The notes under the pieces are model-generated. The model was not told where the DNA came from. It searched no databases and saw nothing but the letters and a program-made list of their open reading frames with translations. Positions 9,379-17,767 of a stretch of DNA of 64,000 nucleotides are shown here, one piece after another. The DNA comes from Kitasatospora acidiphila (GTDB taxonomy: Bacteria > Actinomycetota > Actinomycetes > Streptomycetales > Streptomycetaceae). A program made the position numbers and the translations under genes. Numbering within the stretch: position 1 is the stretch's first letter; each line of letters opens with the position of its first letter. The stretch is taken from positions 6,884,501 through 6,948,500 of the forward strand of contig NZ_VIGB01000003.1 in NCBI RefSeq assembly GCF_006636205.1, given 5' to 3'.

Positions 9379-10116
9379 TCACCAAAGCCCCAACTCGCCT
9401 AGAGCTTCCGACACATCAGTCACCACTTGGACACCGGTGGGCGCGTCGGGGCGCCGTACGAGTACCACCGGCAGGCCCAGTTCACGGGCCACCGCCAGCT
9501 TGGGGGCGGTCGCCGCGCCGCCGCTGTCCTTGCTCACCAGCAGGTCGATGCGGTGCTCCCGGAACACCGCCCGCTCGCCGTCCAGCGTGAACGGGCCGCG
9601 CTCCAGCAGCACCGTCAGGTCGGCCGGGAGCGGCGGCTCGGGCGGCTCCACCGAGCGGGCCACCAGGTGCACGCCGCTGACCTGAGCGAACTCCGACAAC
9701 CCGAGCCGCCCGGTGGTCAGCAGCGCCCGCCGTCCCAGCCTCGGCAGCAGGGCCGCGGCGGCGGCCAGCGAATCCACCGAATGCCACCGATCACCCGGGA
9801 CCGGGACCCAGCTGGGCCGGCGCAGCGCCAGCAGGGGAGTATGGGTCGCGGCGGCCGCCTCGGCCGCGTTCCGGCTGATCACCTGGGCGAAGGGATGCGT
9901 GGCGTCGATGAGGGTGTGCACCTGCTGCTCGCGCAGCCAGGCGGCGAGGCCGGCGGCCCCGCCGAAGCCGCCCACCCGCACCTCGCCGGCCGGCAGCCGC
10001 GGCTCGGCCACCCGGCCCGCCAGCGAACTGGTCACCCGCACCGACGGCTCGGCCGCCAGTGCCGCGGCCAGCTGCCGCCCCTCGGTGGTGCCGCCGAGGA
10101 TCAGGATGTGCTTCAC
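9379..10116 (-). CDS. cobK: Precorrin-6A reductase
   Basis: CobK/CbiJ reduces a double bond in the contracted ring of precorrin-6A with NADPH. Its 245 residues match the family size. Typical segments are the N-terminal HILILGGTTEGRQLA, the central THPFAQVISRNAAEA, LLTTGRLGLSEFA, and the closing LLVSKDSGGAATAPKL with LPVVLVRRP. It starts at ATG 10116 and is divergent from cbiD, with only 65 bases between the two starts, so the promoters must be packed back to back. Confidence 0.93.
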   Translation of the reverse strand: MKHILILGGTTEGRQLAAALAAEPSVRVTSSLAGRVAEPRLPAGEVRVGGFGGAAGLAAWLREQQVHTLIDATHPFAQVISRNAAEAAAATHTPLLALRRPSWVPVPGDRWHSVDSLAAAAALLPRLGRRALLTTGRLGLSEFAQVSGVHLVARSVEPPEPPLPADLTVLLERGPFTLDGERAVFREHRIDLLVSKDSGGAATAPKLAVARELGLPVVLVRRPDAPTGVQVVTDVSEALGELGLW

Positions 10117-10181
10117 GGGTGTCTCCTCGGGGCTTGCTGACGGGCCCTTCGCGGCGGGCCCGGACGAACGAAGGGGTTGGC

Positions 10182-11327
10182 GTGGCTGAGAGTACGGGTA
10201 CCGGTGTGGGCGGACGCAGCGGGCAGCTGCGCAGCAGCGGACTGCGCCCCGGGTGGACCACCGGGGCCTGCGCCACCGCTGCCACCACCGCCGCCTACAC
10301 CGCCCTGCTCAGCGGAGCCTTCCCGGACCCGGTCCGGATCACCCTGCCCAAGGGCCAGCAGCCCGCCTTCGCCCTGGCCGGCGAGCGACTGGCGGACGGC
10401 AGCGCGATGGCCGCCGTGGTCAAGGACGCCGGGGACGACCCGGACGTCACCCACGGCGCCGTGGTGCGCTCCACCGTGCGGCACGGCGCGCCCGGCAGCG
10501 GCGTGGTGTTCCGGGGCGGCGACGGCGTCGGCACGGTCACCAAGCCCGGCCTGCCGCTGGCCGTCGGCGAGCCGGCGATCAACCCCGTGCCGCGCGAGAT
10601 GATGCGCACCGCGATCGCCACGGTCGCGGCCGCGCACGGCGGCAGCGGCGATGTGGAGATCGAGATCGCCATCGACAACGGCGCCGAACTCGCCCGCTCC
10701 ACCTGGAACCCGCGGCTGGGCATCCTCGGCGGGCTCTCGGTGCTGGGCACCACCGGCGTGGTGGTGCCGTACTCCTGCTCGGCGTGGATCGAGTCGATCC
10801 GGCGCGGTGTGGACGTGGCCCGGGCCGCCGGACGCACCCATGTGGCCGGCTGCACCGGCTCCACCTCGGAGAAGGTCGCGATCGCCGAGTACGGGCTGCC
10901 CGAGGACGCGCTGCTCGACATGGGCGACTTCGCCGGCGCCGTGCTCAAGTACCTGCGCCGCCACCCGGTGCCGCGGCTGACCATCGCCGGCGGCTTCGCC
11001 AAGCTCTCCAAGCTCGCCGCCGGCCACCTCGACCTGCACTCCGCCCGCTCCCAGGTGGACAAGGGCTACCTCGCGGGGCTGGCCCGGATCGGCGGCGCCG
11101 ACCCAGAGCTGGTGGCCGCCGTGGCCGACGCCAACACCGGCTTGCAGGCGGTGCAGTTGTGCCGGGCGGCCGGGGTGCCGCTCGGCGACCTGGTCGCCGA
11201 GGCGGCCCGCGCCACCGCCCTCGAGGTGCTGCGCGAGGCACCGGTCGCGGTCGACGTCATCTGCATCGACCGCGCCGGCACCGTCGTGGGCCGCTGCGCA
11301 CCGGCCGCCAACCGCGCAGCGCACTAG
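10182..11327 (+). CDS. cbiD: CbiD-type (cobalt-)precorrin-5B C1-methyltransferase
   Basis: CbiD methylates C1 of the ring in the deacylation step, using SAM. The start GTG 10182 follows AAGGGG. The protein (381 residues) has LRPGWTTGACATAATTAAY near its start, then NPVPREMM, GGLSVLGTTGVVVPYS and GCTGSTSEK, all typical of CbiD. In purely aerobic pathways CobF does the C1 methylation, so its presence beside cobG indicates the hybrid pathway seen in many actinomycetes. It converges on cobM, and both genes end in the same CTAG. Confidence 0.94.
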   Translation: MAESTGTGVGGRSGQLRSSGLRPGWTTGACATAATTAAYTALLSGAFPDPVRITLPKGQQPAFALAGERLADGSAMAAVVKDAGDDPDVTHGAVVRSTVRHGAPGSGVVFRGGDGVGTVTKPGLPLAVGEPAINPVPREMMRTAIATVAAAHGGSGDVEIEIAIDNGAELARSTWNPRLGILGGLSVLGTTGVVVPYSCSAWIESIRRGVDVARAAGRTHVAGCTGSTSEKVAIAEYGLPEDALLDMGDFAGAVLKYLRRHPVPRLTIAGGFAKLSKLAAGHLDLHSARSQVDKGYLAGLARIGGADPELVAAVADANTGLQAVQLCRAAGVPLGDLVAEAARATALEVLREAPVAVDVICIDRAGTVVGRCAPAANRAAH

Positions 11328-12076
11328 GGCTGGAGGGACCGGTCGCGGTCGCAGGAGTACAGGTGGCTGTCCTGGAACTGCTCCGCGGCCAGCGTGCGGC
11401 CCACCATGATGACGGCGGTGCGCAGCACCCCCGCCGCCTTCACCTGGTCCGCGATGTCCGCCAGGCTGCCGCGCAGTACCAGCTCGTCCGGGCGGCTGGC
11501 CATCGCCACCACCGCGGCCGGGCAGTCGGCGCCGTAGTGCGGCAGCAGCTCGGCCACCACCCGGTCCACGTAGCGGGCCGCCAGGTGCAGCACCAGCAGC
11601 GCGCCGCTGCGCCCCAGGGTGGCCAGGTCCTCGCCCGGCGGCATCGGGGTGGCCTGCTGGGCGATCCGGGTCAGGATCACCGTCTGGCCGACCGTCGGCA
11701 CGGTCAACTCCCGCTTCAGCGCTGCCGCGGCCGCCGCGAAGGCCGGTACGCCGGGCACCACCTCGTAGGGCACGCCCGCCGCGTCCAGCCGGCGCATCTG
11801 CTCGGCGACCGCGCTGAACACCGAAGGGTCGCCCGAGTGCAGCCGGGCCACGTCCTGGCCGGCCCGGTGGGCGGCGACCAACTCCTCGGTGATCTGGTCC
11901 AGGTTGAGCTTCGCGGTGTCCACCAGGCGGGCGCCGGGCGGGCATTCGGCCAGCAGCTCGGCGGGGACCAGGCTGCCCGCGTACAGGCACACCTGGCAGC
12001 GGGCCAGGGTCCGGGCCCCGCGCACGGTGATCAGATCGGCGGCCCCGGGGCCGGCACCGATGAAGTAGACGGTCAC
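11324..12076 (-). CDS. cobM: Precorrin-4 C11-methyltransferase
   Basis: CobM/CbiF adds the C11 methyl group from SAM. The 250-residue protein has the tetrapyrrole-methylase signatures VYFIGAGPGAADLITVRG, CLYAGSLVP, LHSGDPSVFSAVAEQM and EVVPGVPAFAAAAAALKREL. The start is GTG 12076, overlapping the cobL stop by 4 bases, so cobL and cobM form a coupled pair. The stop TAG is formed from the CTAG shared with the convergent cbiD gene. Confidence 0.95.
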   Translation of the reverse strand: MTVYFIGAGPGAADLITVRGARTLARCQVCLYAGSLVPAELLAECPPGARLVDTAKLNLDQITEELVAAHRAGQDVARLHSGDPSVFSAVAEQMRRLDAAGVPYEVVPGVPAFAAAAAALKRELTVPTVGQTVILTRIAQQATPMPPGEDLATLGRSGALLVLHLAARYVDRVVAELLPHYGADCPAAVVAMASRPDELVLRGSLADIADQVKAAGVLRTAVIMVGRTLAAEQFQDSHLYSCDRDRSLQP

Positions 12077-13323
12077 AGGGTTTCTCCTCGCTCCGACCCT
12101 CGCTTGACGACGGACCACTGGGTGACCGGCATCGCCTGCCGCCACCCGGTGAACCCGCCCACCGGCACCGCATGTGCGACCGCCAGCTTCACCAACTCTC
12201 CACCGTGGCGCCGGTACCACTCGGCCAGCAGGGCCTCCGACTCCAGCGTCACGGTGTTGGCCACCAGCCGCCCGCCCACCGGCAGCGCCGCCCAGCAGGC
12301 CTCGAGCAGCCCCGGCGCGGTCAGCCCGCCGCCGATGAACACCGCGTCCGGCGCCGGCAGTTCGGCCAGCGCGGCGGGCGCCGGGCCGGTCACCACGCGC
12401 AGCCGCGGCACGCCGAGGGCACGGGCGTTGCGCTCGATCCTGGCGGCCCGGGTCTCGTCCTTCTCCACACTGACCGCCTGGCAACTCGGGTGCGTCCGCA
12501 GCCATTCGATGCCGATGCTGCCGGAGCCGCCGCCGATGTCCCAGAGCAGCTCGCCAGGGGTCGGCGCCAGTGCGGCCAGGGTGACGGCCCTAATATGACG
12601 CTTCGTCAACTGACCGTCATGTTCGAACAGTTCATCGGGAAGTCCGGGGGTCAGACCGCGGCGCGAAGTGCCGTCGGCGGCCCGGCAGTCCACGGCCACC
12701 AGGTTGAGGTTCTCGCCGGCCGGGTGCGGCCAGTCGGCGGCCGTGCCGTCCAGGTGGTGTTCCCGCTCCGCGCCGAGCTGCTCCAGCACCCGCAGCCGGC
12801 TGGGCCCGTAGCCGTGCTGGGTCAGCAGCGCCGCCACCAGCGCCGGGGTGTCCGCGTCCGCGCTCAGCACCAGCAGCCGCCGCCCGTCGTGCAGCGCACC
12901 GAGCAGGCCCGCCGGGTCGCGGCCCACCAGGCTCACCACCGCGGTCTCCTCCACCGGCCAGCCGAGCCGGGCGCAGGCCAGCGACACGGACGAGGGATGC
13001 GGCAGCACCCGCAGCCGCTCGGCGCCCAGCTCCTCGGCGAGGGTCCGCCCGATCCCGTAGAACATCGGGTCCCCGCTGGCCAGCACCGCCACCCGGCGCC
13101 CGGCCAGCCCGGCGAACAGGCCCGCCACGGCCGGTCGCAGCGGGGACGGCCAGGCGACCCGCTCGGCCGTCACGTCGGCCGGCAGCAGGGCCAGCTGGCG
13201 GCCCCCGCCGACGATCGCCTCGGCCGCGAGCAGCGCCTCCCGCGCCGCGGTGCTCAGACCCGGCCAGCCGTCCGCGCCGATCCCGACCACGGTGATCGGC
13301 GGGCGCGCGGTGGGGCTGCTCAA
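12073..13323 (-). CDS. cobL: Precorrin-6Y C5,15-methyltransferase (decarboxylating), CbiE-CbiT fusion
   Basis: CobL methylates C5 and C15 and removes the acetate side-chain carboxyl at C12. Residues about 8-205 are the CbiE-like methylase (TVVGIGADGWPGLS, LASGDPMFYGIGRTL). Residues about 230-405 are the CbiT-like Rossmann methyltransferase (LLWDIGGGSGSIGIEWLR, VSVEKDE). The start TTG 13323 is preceded by GAGGAG at good spacing. The product feeds CobH. It is the first gene of a cobL-cobM pair. Confidence 0.94.
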   Translation of the reverse strand: MSSPTARPPITVVGIGADGWPGLSTAAREALLAAEAIVGGGRQLALLPADVTAERVAWPSPLRPAVAGLFAGLAGRRVAVLASGDPMFYGIGRTLAEELGAERLRVLPHPSSVSLACARLGWPVEETAVVSLVGRDPAGLLGALHDGRRLLVLSADADTPALVAALLTQHGYGPSRLRVLEQLGAEREHHLDGTAADWPHPAGENLNLVAVDCRAADGTSRRGLTPGLPDELFEHDGQLTKRHIRAVTLAALAPTPGELLWDIGGGSGSIGIEWLRTHPSCQAVSVEKDETRAARIERNARALGVPRLRVVTGPAPAALAELPAPDAVFIGGGLTAPGLLEACWAALPVGGRLVANTVTLESEALLAEWYRRHGGELVKLAVAHAVPVGGFTGWRQAMPVTQWSVVKRGSERGETL

Positions 13324-13404
13324 CGGGACTCCTCGCAGGTCAGCAGGACGAAGGGGGTGGACCCGGGCAGCCTATCGCCCGGCCGGAATCCATGGCGGGC
13401 TGCG

Positions 13405-13410
13405 TATAGT
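13405..13410 (+). promoter_or_regulatory. Possible -10 box for the SpoU methyltransferase gene
   Basis: TATAGT stands out in the 133-base divergent space between cobL and the methyltransferase gene, about 47 bases before GTG 13457. I see no convincing -35 hexamer, so the assignment is weak. Confidence 0.3.
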
Positions 13411-13456
13411 TGCCCAGGTCACAGTTATCGCCGCGCGAAACACCAGGTGCCTGCCC

Positions 13457-14299
13457 GTGTTGAGGATCAGCTCCCGCAATGCCCGCTTCCAGCAGTGGCA
13501 GTCGCTGCTGACCAACCGGAACAAGCGGCAGCGCGCCCACGAGTTCCTGGTCCAGGGCGTGCGGCCGATCTCGCTGGCCGTCGAGTACGGCTGGCCGATC
13601 CACGCCCTGATCCACGACGCCGACCGCAAGCCCTCCGAGTGGGCGGCCAACCTGCTGCGCACCGTGCCGGGGGCCGAGCGGATCGCCATGGCCCCCGATC
13701 TCATGGCCGAGCTGGGGGAGAAGAACGAGGCCGCGCCCGAACTGATCGCCGTGGTCGAGCTGCCCGCCGACGACCTGGCCCGGATCCCGGTCTCCCACGA
13801 CTTCCTGGGCGTCCTCTTCGACCGCCCCACCAGCCCCGGCAACATCGGCAGCATCATCCGCTCCGCCGATGCCTTCGGCGCCCACGGCGTGCTGGTGAGC
13901 GGCCACGCGGCCGACGTCTACGACACCAAGTCGGTGCGGGCCAGCACCGGTTCGCTCTTCGCCCTGCCCGCCGTGCGGGTGCCGTCGCCGCGCGAGGTGA
14001 TGGACTGGGTGACCGCCGAGCGTGCGGCCGGGCACCCGATCGTGCTGGTCGGCACCGACGAGCACGGCGACTGCGACGTCTTCGACTTCGACTTCACCCA
14101 GCCCACCCTGCTGCTGGTCGGCAATGAGACGGTCGGCCTCAGCAACGCCTGGCGCGAGCTGTGCGACTACACGGTGGCCATCCCGATGAGCGGGTCGGCG
14201 AGCTCGCTGAACGCGGCCAACGCGGCGACGGCGGTGCTGTACGAAGCGTCCCGGCAGCGGCTGGCGGCGAAGCGGGCGGCGCGCACCGAGCGGACCTGA
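13457..14299 (+). CDS. SpoU/TrmH-family RNA 2'-O-methyltransferase
   Basis: The 280-residue protein shows all three SPOUT motifs: RPTSPGNIGSIIRSADAFG (catalytic Arg and Asn), LLLVGNETVGLSNAW, and IPMSGSASSLNAANAATAVL, which form the knotted SAM site. An N-terminal substrate-binding part of about 90 residues (RFQQWQSLLTNRNKRQRAHE) precedes it. The expected reaction is ribose methylation of rRNA or tRNA; similar actinomycete genes include thiostrepton-resistance-like enzymes, so the exact base is uncertain. GTG 13457 gives a sensible N-terminus; the frame is open further upstream without a better start. Confidence 0.88.
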   Translation: MLRISSRNARFQQWQSLLTNRNKRQRAHEFLVQGVRPISLAVEYGWPIHALIHDADRKPSEWAANLLRTVPGAERIAMAPDLMAELGEKNEAAPELIAVVELPADDLARIPVSHDFLGVLFDRPTSPGNIGSIIRSADAFGAHGVLVSGHAADVYDTKSVRASTGSLFALPAVRVPSPREVMDWVTAERAAGHPIVLVGTDEHGDCDVFDFDFTQPTLLLVGNETVGLSNAWRELCDYTVAIPMSGSASSLNAANAATAVLYEASRQRLAAKRAARTERT

Positions 14300-14341
14300 A
14301 AGGTCTCCGCGACGGCTTGATCGGCAGATTCCGCCTCGCCC

Positions 14342-14376
14342 GGGGGCGGGTGGCAGCAGCGCAGCCACCCGCCCCC
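14342..14376. terminator. Bidirectional hairpin terminator
   Basis: Perfect 13-base arms (14342-14354, 14364-14376) with a 9-base loop lie between the convergent SpoU methyltransferase and protease genes. Confidence 0.7.
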
Positions 14377-14386
14377 ACGGCTTTCA

Positions 14387-15790
14387 TCAGCCGGTGTTGA
14401 TGGTCCAGCCCTTGTCGTGGAGGATGATGCCGATCGGCACGTAGTAGACCCCGTGGAAGCACCAGGGCTTCCGCTGCCAGGCATCCGCCGTGGTGAAACC
14501 GCCGCAGTCCATGGTGTTGTCGAGAGCGGTGATCACCCCGCGAGCCTGGTCCTTGGTCCAGCCGTTCGACCCCGTGAACACCGGGCCGCCACTGTCGCCG
14601 TTGCCCGCGGCTATGCCGTTGGAGTAGGCGAAGTCCACATCCGGCCTGGTGATGCCGTTCTCACCGGTCACGCTGATGTCCGTCTGCCGGATGGAGAGTC
14701 CGCAGTGGGCGCCGGAGTTGGCACCGGACGTGCACACCTGGTCGCCGACGTTGTTGCTCCCCCAGCCCGAAACAGGCTTCGAGTAGCCGTTCGTGGCGTT
14801 CCACGGTCCGTCGTAGACGCGATTCCCGGAGGGGCTGTTGCCGGGGTCCAGACCGGTGACGTCGTCGGTGGCCGACTCGTTCTCGCTCTTGGCGGTGCCG
14901 ACGAACGCCTGGCTGCCACCCCAGGTGTAGAAGTTGCCCTTGTCACCGCAGTGGTAGGCGGTGGTGATGAGCTTCTTCCCGTCCGACTTCCTCGTGACCG
15001 CGAAGCCGGTCGAGCAGATCGTGCCGGCGAACGTCTTCAGGCCGGCGCCGCCCTGCCACGGAGCCGCGTCAGCCTCACGGGTCGCCGAGGCGTCGATGCT
15101 CAGCAGCTGGTACCGGACGTGCGTGTCGACACCGGTGATGCCTTCCGTCGTCGCCTGGACCTCGCGCGTCTTGTCCTGCCGTGTGGCGGAGGACAACGCA
15201 TCACGCGCATCGAACTTGCCCTGGCCGCGGTCCTCGTCATAGGTCACGTCGAGCCCGCTGCCGTCAACCGCGGGGGCGATGCTGGTTATTCGGGTGGCGG
15301 CCGGGGTCACCTTCGACGCCAGGTCGTTCTGCTTCCCGTTCGGCATGAGCTTGTCCCGGGCGGCGTGGAGTTCCGCCTTCGAGTACTTGGCCGGCACTAC
15401 CTCCGCAGAAATGCCGGTCGGGAGCTTCGCCAGAACTGCCGCCACCGGGGCCGGGACCGCGCCCTTCCAGTGGAGGCGAATGTGCATGTGGGCGGGGTCG
15501 ACCTCCACCTCGGTGAAGCCCGGTATCTGGGCCCGGTCCGATTCGGACCGTCCGCCGGTGATCTGGTCGACGACCTTGTCGAGCTTCTCCTGGTTGCTCA
15601 TCAGCTGAGCGTCCTGCAGGGTCACTCCGCGTGCGGGGCTGCCGCTCTGATCATCCGTGAACCCTGTCGCTCCGGCGGGGGAACTCGACGGGGACGCGTC
15701 GGCGAGAGCCGGCGACAGGATCGGGGCAGCGGTGAGAATTGCGATGGCGAGAGCCAGTTGTGTCCGGCGCCGTGAAGCTCCGTGATTCAT
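14387..15790 (-). CDS. Secreted chymotrypsin-like (S1) serine protease with pro-region
   Basis: The 467-residue precursor begins at ATG 15790 after GGAGGA. Residues 1-31 form a signal peptide. A long pro-region (about 35-245) precedes the catalytic domain. The triad candidates are His280 in TAYHCG, an Asp near 309-314 (TDDVTGLD) and Ser400 in GNGDSGGPVF. Cysteine pairs flank the His and Ser regions. Streptomyces proteases of this kind are exported, cleave off their own pro-region and degrade extracellular protein. The gene is monocistronic and divergent from the methyltransferase gene. Confidence 0.88.
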   Translation of the reverse strand: MNHGASRRRTQLALAIAILTAAPILSPALADASPSSSPAGATGFTDDQSGSPARGVTLQDAQLMSNQEKLDKVVDQITGGRSESDRAQIPGFTEVEVDPAHMHIRLHWKGAVPAPVAAVLAKLPTGISAEVVPAKYSKAELHAARDKLMPNGKQNDLASKVTPAATRITSIAPAVDGSGLDVTYDEDRGQGKFDARDALSSATRQDKTREVQATTEGITGVDTHVRYQLLSIDASATREADAAPWQGGAGLKTFAGTICSTGFAVTRKSDGKKLITTAYHCGDKGNFYTWGGSQAFVGTAKSENESATDDVTGLDPGNSPSGNRVYDGPWNATNGYSKPVSGWGSNNVGDQVCTSGANSGAHCGLSIRQTDISVTGENGITRPDVDFAYSNGIAAGNGDSGGPVFTGSNGWTKDQARGVITALDNTMDCGGFTTADAWQRKPWCFHGVYYVPIGIILHDKGWTINTG

Positions 15791-16188
15791 GATTTCCTCC
15801 CCAGGCGAACCGTGTCGATTCCATGAAGGAGTCGAGTGGGTGCGACGTTACCAACTGCAATGGAGTGACGACACATTGGGCTCCAAGGTTGCAGGGGCGG
15901 CGGCGGAAGCGGAGACGGATGGGGCGACAGGCCGGTTCGAGCGGGCCCTGGTGGGATCGGCGCGCACGGCGGGAAAGTTTTCCGGGACCACCTGATCGGC
16001 AGGCTCCGCCGTCGTCCGGAAACAGCCCGTGCGGGGTCTTGAGTCGGGTGCGGCAGGGCGTACAAGCGGACCCTGGAGGGGGAGTCGATCGGCTCCGCCA
16101 GAGCCCCGCAGCGCCCCCACTCCGGCCCCCGGCACCCCCGCTGACCAGCACTAAGCTCCAAAGCGCCGACATCGCGAGGAGTTTGCTG
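15791..16188. other. Intergenic region without a supported gene
   Basis: About 400 bases separate the divergent protease and methyltransferase starts. Both promoters must lie here. The short open frames in it have no plausible start context or recognisable product. Confidence 0.6.
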
Positions 16189-16910
16189 ATGAACCGTCAG
16201 ATACGCACCGTCGAGGACGTCCTGATTCTGCTCGACGGCCTCTTCACCCCCGACGCCGACCGCTGGACCCCCAAGGGCGCCGACTGGTGGGACCGCTTCT
16301 ACGCCGACCGCGACCGGGGCGTCCCGTTCTTCGTCGACAAGCCCGACGAGAGCCTGGTCGGCCACCTGGAGCGCGGCCTGCTCACCGGCGGCCGCGCCCT
16401 CGACCTCGGCTGCGGGCCCGGCCGCAACGCCCTCCACCTGGCCGCCCACGGCTACGAGGTGGACGCCGTCGACCTCTCCCCAGCCGCCCTGGCCTGGGCC
16501 GAGGACCGCGCCGCCGACCACGCCACCCCGCCCCGCTTCCACCAGGGCGACATCTTCACCGTCGACCTCCCGCACGAGCAGTACGACCTGATCTACGACT
16601 CCGGCTGCCTGCACCACCTCCCGCCGCACCGCCGGATCTCCTACCTGGCCCTGCTCGCCCGCCGCCTCGCCCCGGCGGCCACTTCGCCCTCACCGCCTTC
16701 GCCACCGGCCACGGCTGTGAGCTCTCCGACGCCGAGTTCTACCGCCGGGGCCGGCTGGAGGGCGGACTCGCCTACACCGCAGACGACTTGCGCCACCTCT
16801 TCGCCGACCTGGAGGAGGTCGAGATCCGCCCGATGCGCGAGCAGCCGGCCGAGTCCCCGCTGTTCGGGGTGGACTTCCTGCTGACCGGCCTGTTCCGCCG
16901 GGTGCGCTAG
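16189..16910 (+). CDS. Class I SAM-dependent methyltransferase, apparent frameshift
   Basis: The start ATG 16189 follows GAGGA. Residues about 60-130 form the SAM-binding fold: ALDLGCGPGRNALHLAAHGY (motif I), VDLSPAALAWA (motif II) and YDLIYDSGCLHHLPPHRR. The frame breaks at 16673-16677 in CGCCTCGCCCCGGCGGCCAC; one more C would read LAPGGHFALTAF, the expected post-I motif. The rest (CELSDAEFYRRGRLEGGLAY...) follows in the next frame to TAG 16910. The substrate is unknown. One lost C is the likely cause, as in four other genes here. The stop is shared with the convergent TetR gene through CTAG. Confidence 0.8.
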
Positions 16911-17533
16911 TCGGCGTCCGCAGGCCCTGAAGGGAGCCGGCCGGCCTGCCCCGCGGCCGCCAGCAGGGTGGCGGTGAGGCGCTCGGCGGTCGGGGCGTCC
17001 AGCGGGCCGTGGCCCAGTACGAAGCGGTACCAGAAGAGGCCGTAGACCTGATCGACCATGAGGTCGAGGTCCGCGCCCGTGGCCAGCTCGCCACGGGCGC
17101 GGCCGCGCTCCAGGAGGGCATGGAGGACGGCGCGGCGGGTGGCGGTGTAGCGCTGCAGCAGGTCCGCGAGGTGCGGATCGCGGGCCGACTCGCGCAGCAG
17201 CGCTCGCAGGACTGCGCTGGTGGGGTCCTGCTGGGCGGCCTCGAAGGTGGTGGCGACGAAGGAGCGCAGCTCGTCGTGGAGGGTGCCGGCGTCGGGGACG
17301 GTGACGTCCTGGCCGGCCCGGTCGATCAGGGCGTCCAGCAGGACGGCGCCCTTGGAGGGCCACCAGCGGTAGACGGTCTGCTTGCCGACGCCGGCCGCGC
17401 GGGCGATCGCGTCGATGGTGACCGAGGCGCCGTCGGCGGCCCCGGCCAGGCGCAGCGCCGCGTCGAGGATCGCTTGGCGCGCCGCCTCGTTGCGGCGGCG
17501 GCCGGTGTGCGGGCGGGGCTCCGGTGTGTCCAT
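16907..17533 (-). CDS. TetR-family repressor
   Basis: The 208-residue protein has the usual N-terminal HTH: RQAILDAALRLAG..., then IDAIARAAGVGKQTVYRWWP, with recognition helix VGKQTVYRWW. The C-terminal part (DPTSAVLRALLRESARDPHL) resembles TetR_C subtypes of the AefR-like group. It is divergent from the SDR gene at 17768, and the space between holds two matching dyads likely to be its operators. It probably represses itself and the SDR until a small ligand binds. The start ATG 17533 follows AAGGGA. Confidence 0.9.
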   Translation of the reverse strand: MDTPEPRPHTGRRRNEAARQAILDAALRLAGAADGASVTIDAIARAAGVGKQTVYRWWPSKGAVLLDALIDRAGQDVTVPDAGTLHDELRSFVATTFEAAQQDPTSAVLRALLRESARDPHLADLLQRYTATRRAVLHALLERGRARGELATGADLDLMVDQVYGLFWYRFVLGHGPLDAPTAERLTATLLAAAGQAGRLPSGPADAD

Positions 17534-17550
17534 GGGTGGGTCCCTTCTGT

Positions 17551-17694
17551 CGGTGGCTCGGTGGCTCGGTGGCTCGGTGACTCGCTGGCTTGCGGTGGCT
17601 CGGTTGTTCGGTCGCTCGGTGGCTCGGTTGTTCGCTGGCTCGCCGTGGCTCGGTATCTCGGTGGCTCGGTATGGCGGCGGCTCGGCGTCGAGCA
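17551..17694. repeat. Array of about 16 CGGTGGCT-like octamers
   Basis: Octamers such as CGGTGGCT, CGGTTGTT, CGCTGGCT and CGGTATCT follow each other with an 8-base period, broken by two 2-base insertions. The array fills the leader of the TetR gene, between the operators and its start codon, and could affect its RNA structure or expression. Confidence 0.85.
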
Positions 17695-17696
17695 GC

Positions 17697-17721
17697 TTGA
17701 CAAGACTATAGGTCTCGACAA
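17697..17721. promoter_or_regulatory. Candidate TetR operator 1
   Basis: Left arm TTGACAAGACT (17697-17707), 3-base spacer and right arm GGTCTCGACAA (17711-17721) match as an inverted repeat at 8 of 11 positions. The right arm is identical to that of the second site 31 bases downstream. Confidence 0.6.
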
Positions 17722-17727
17722 TCATCA

Positions 17728-17752
17728 TTGCCGGGACCAACGGTCTCGACAA
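17728..17752. promoter_or_regulatory. Candidate TetR operator 2
   Basis: Left arm TTGCCGGGACC (17728-17738), 3-base spacer and right arm GGTCTCGACAA (17742-17752) match at 9 of 11 positions. It ends 15 bases before the SDR start, where a bound repressor would block expression. Confidence 0.62.
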
Positions 17753-17767
17753 TTGGGAGGGAACACG

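Noticed and set aside
10113-12173. Long minus-strand frame covering cbiD and cobM
   Set aside because: It crosses two conserved genes on both strands in other frames and has no recognisable domain.
17551-17694. CRISPR-like array or coding repeat
   Set aside because: Continuous octamers with no spacers; the frames through it are Pro/Ser/Arg-rich extensions upstream of the real TetR start.
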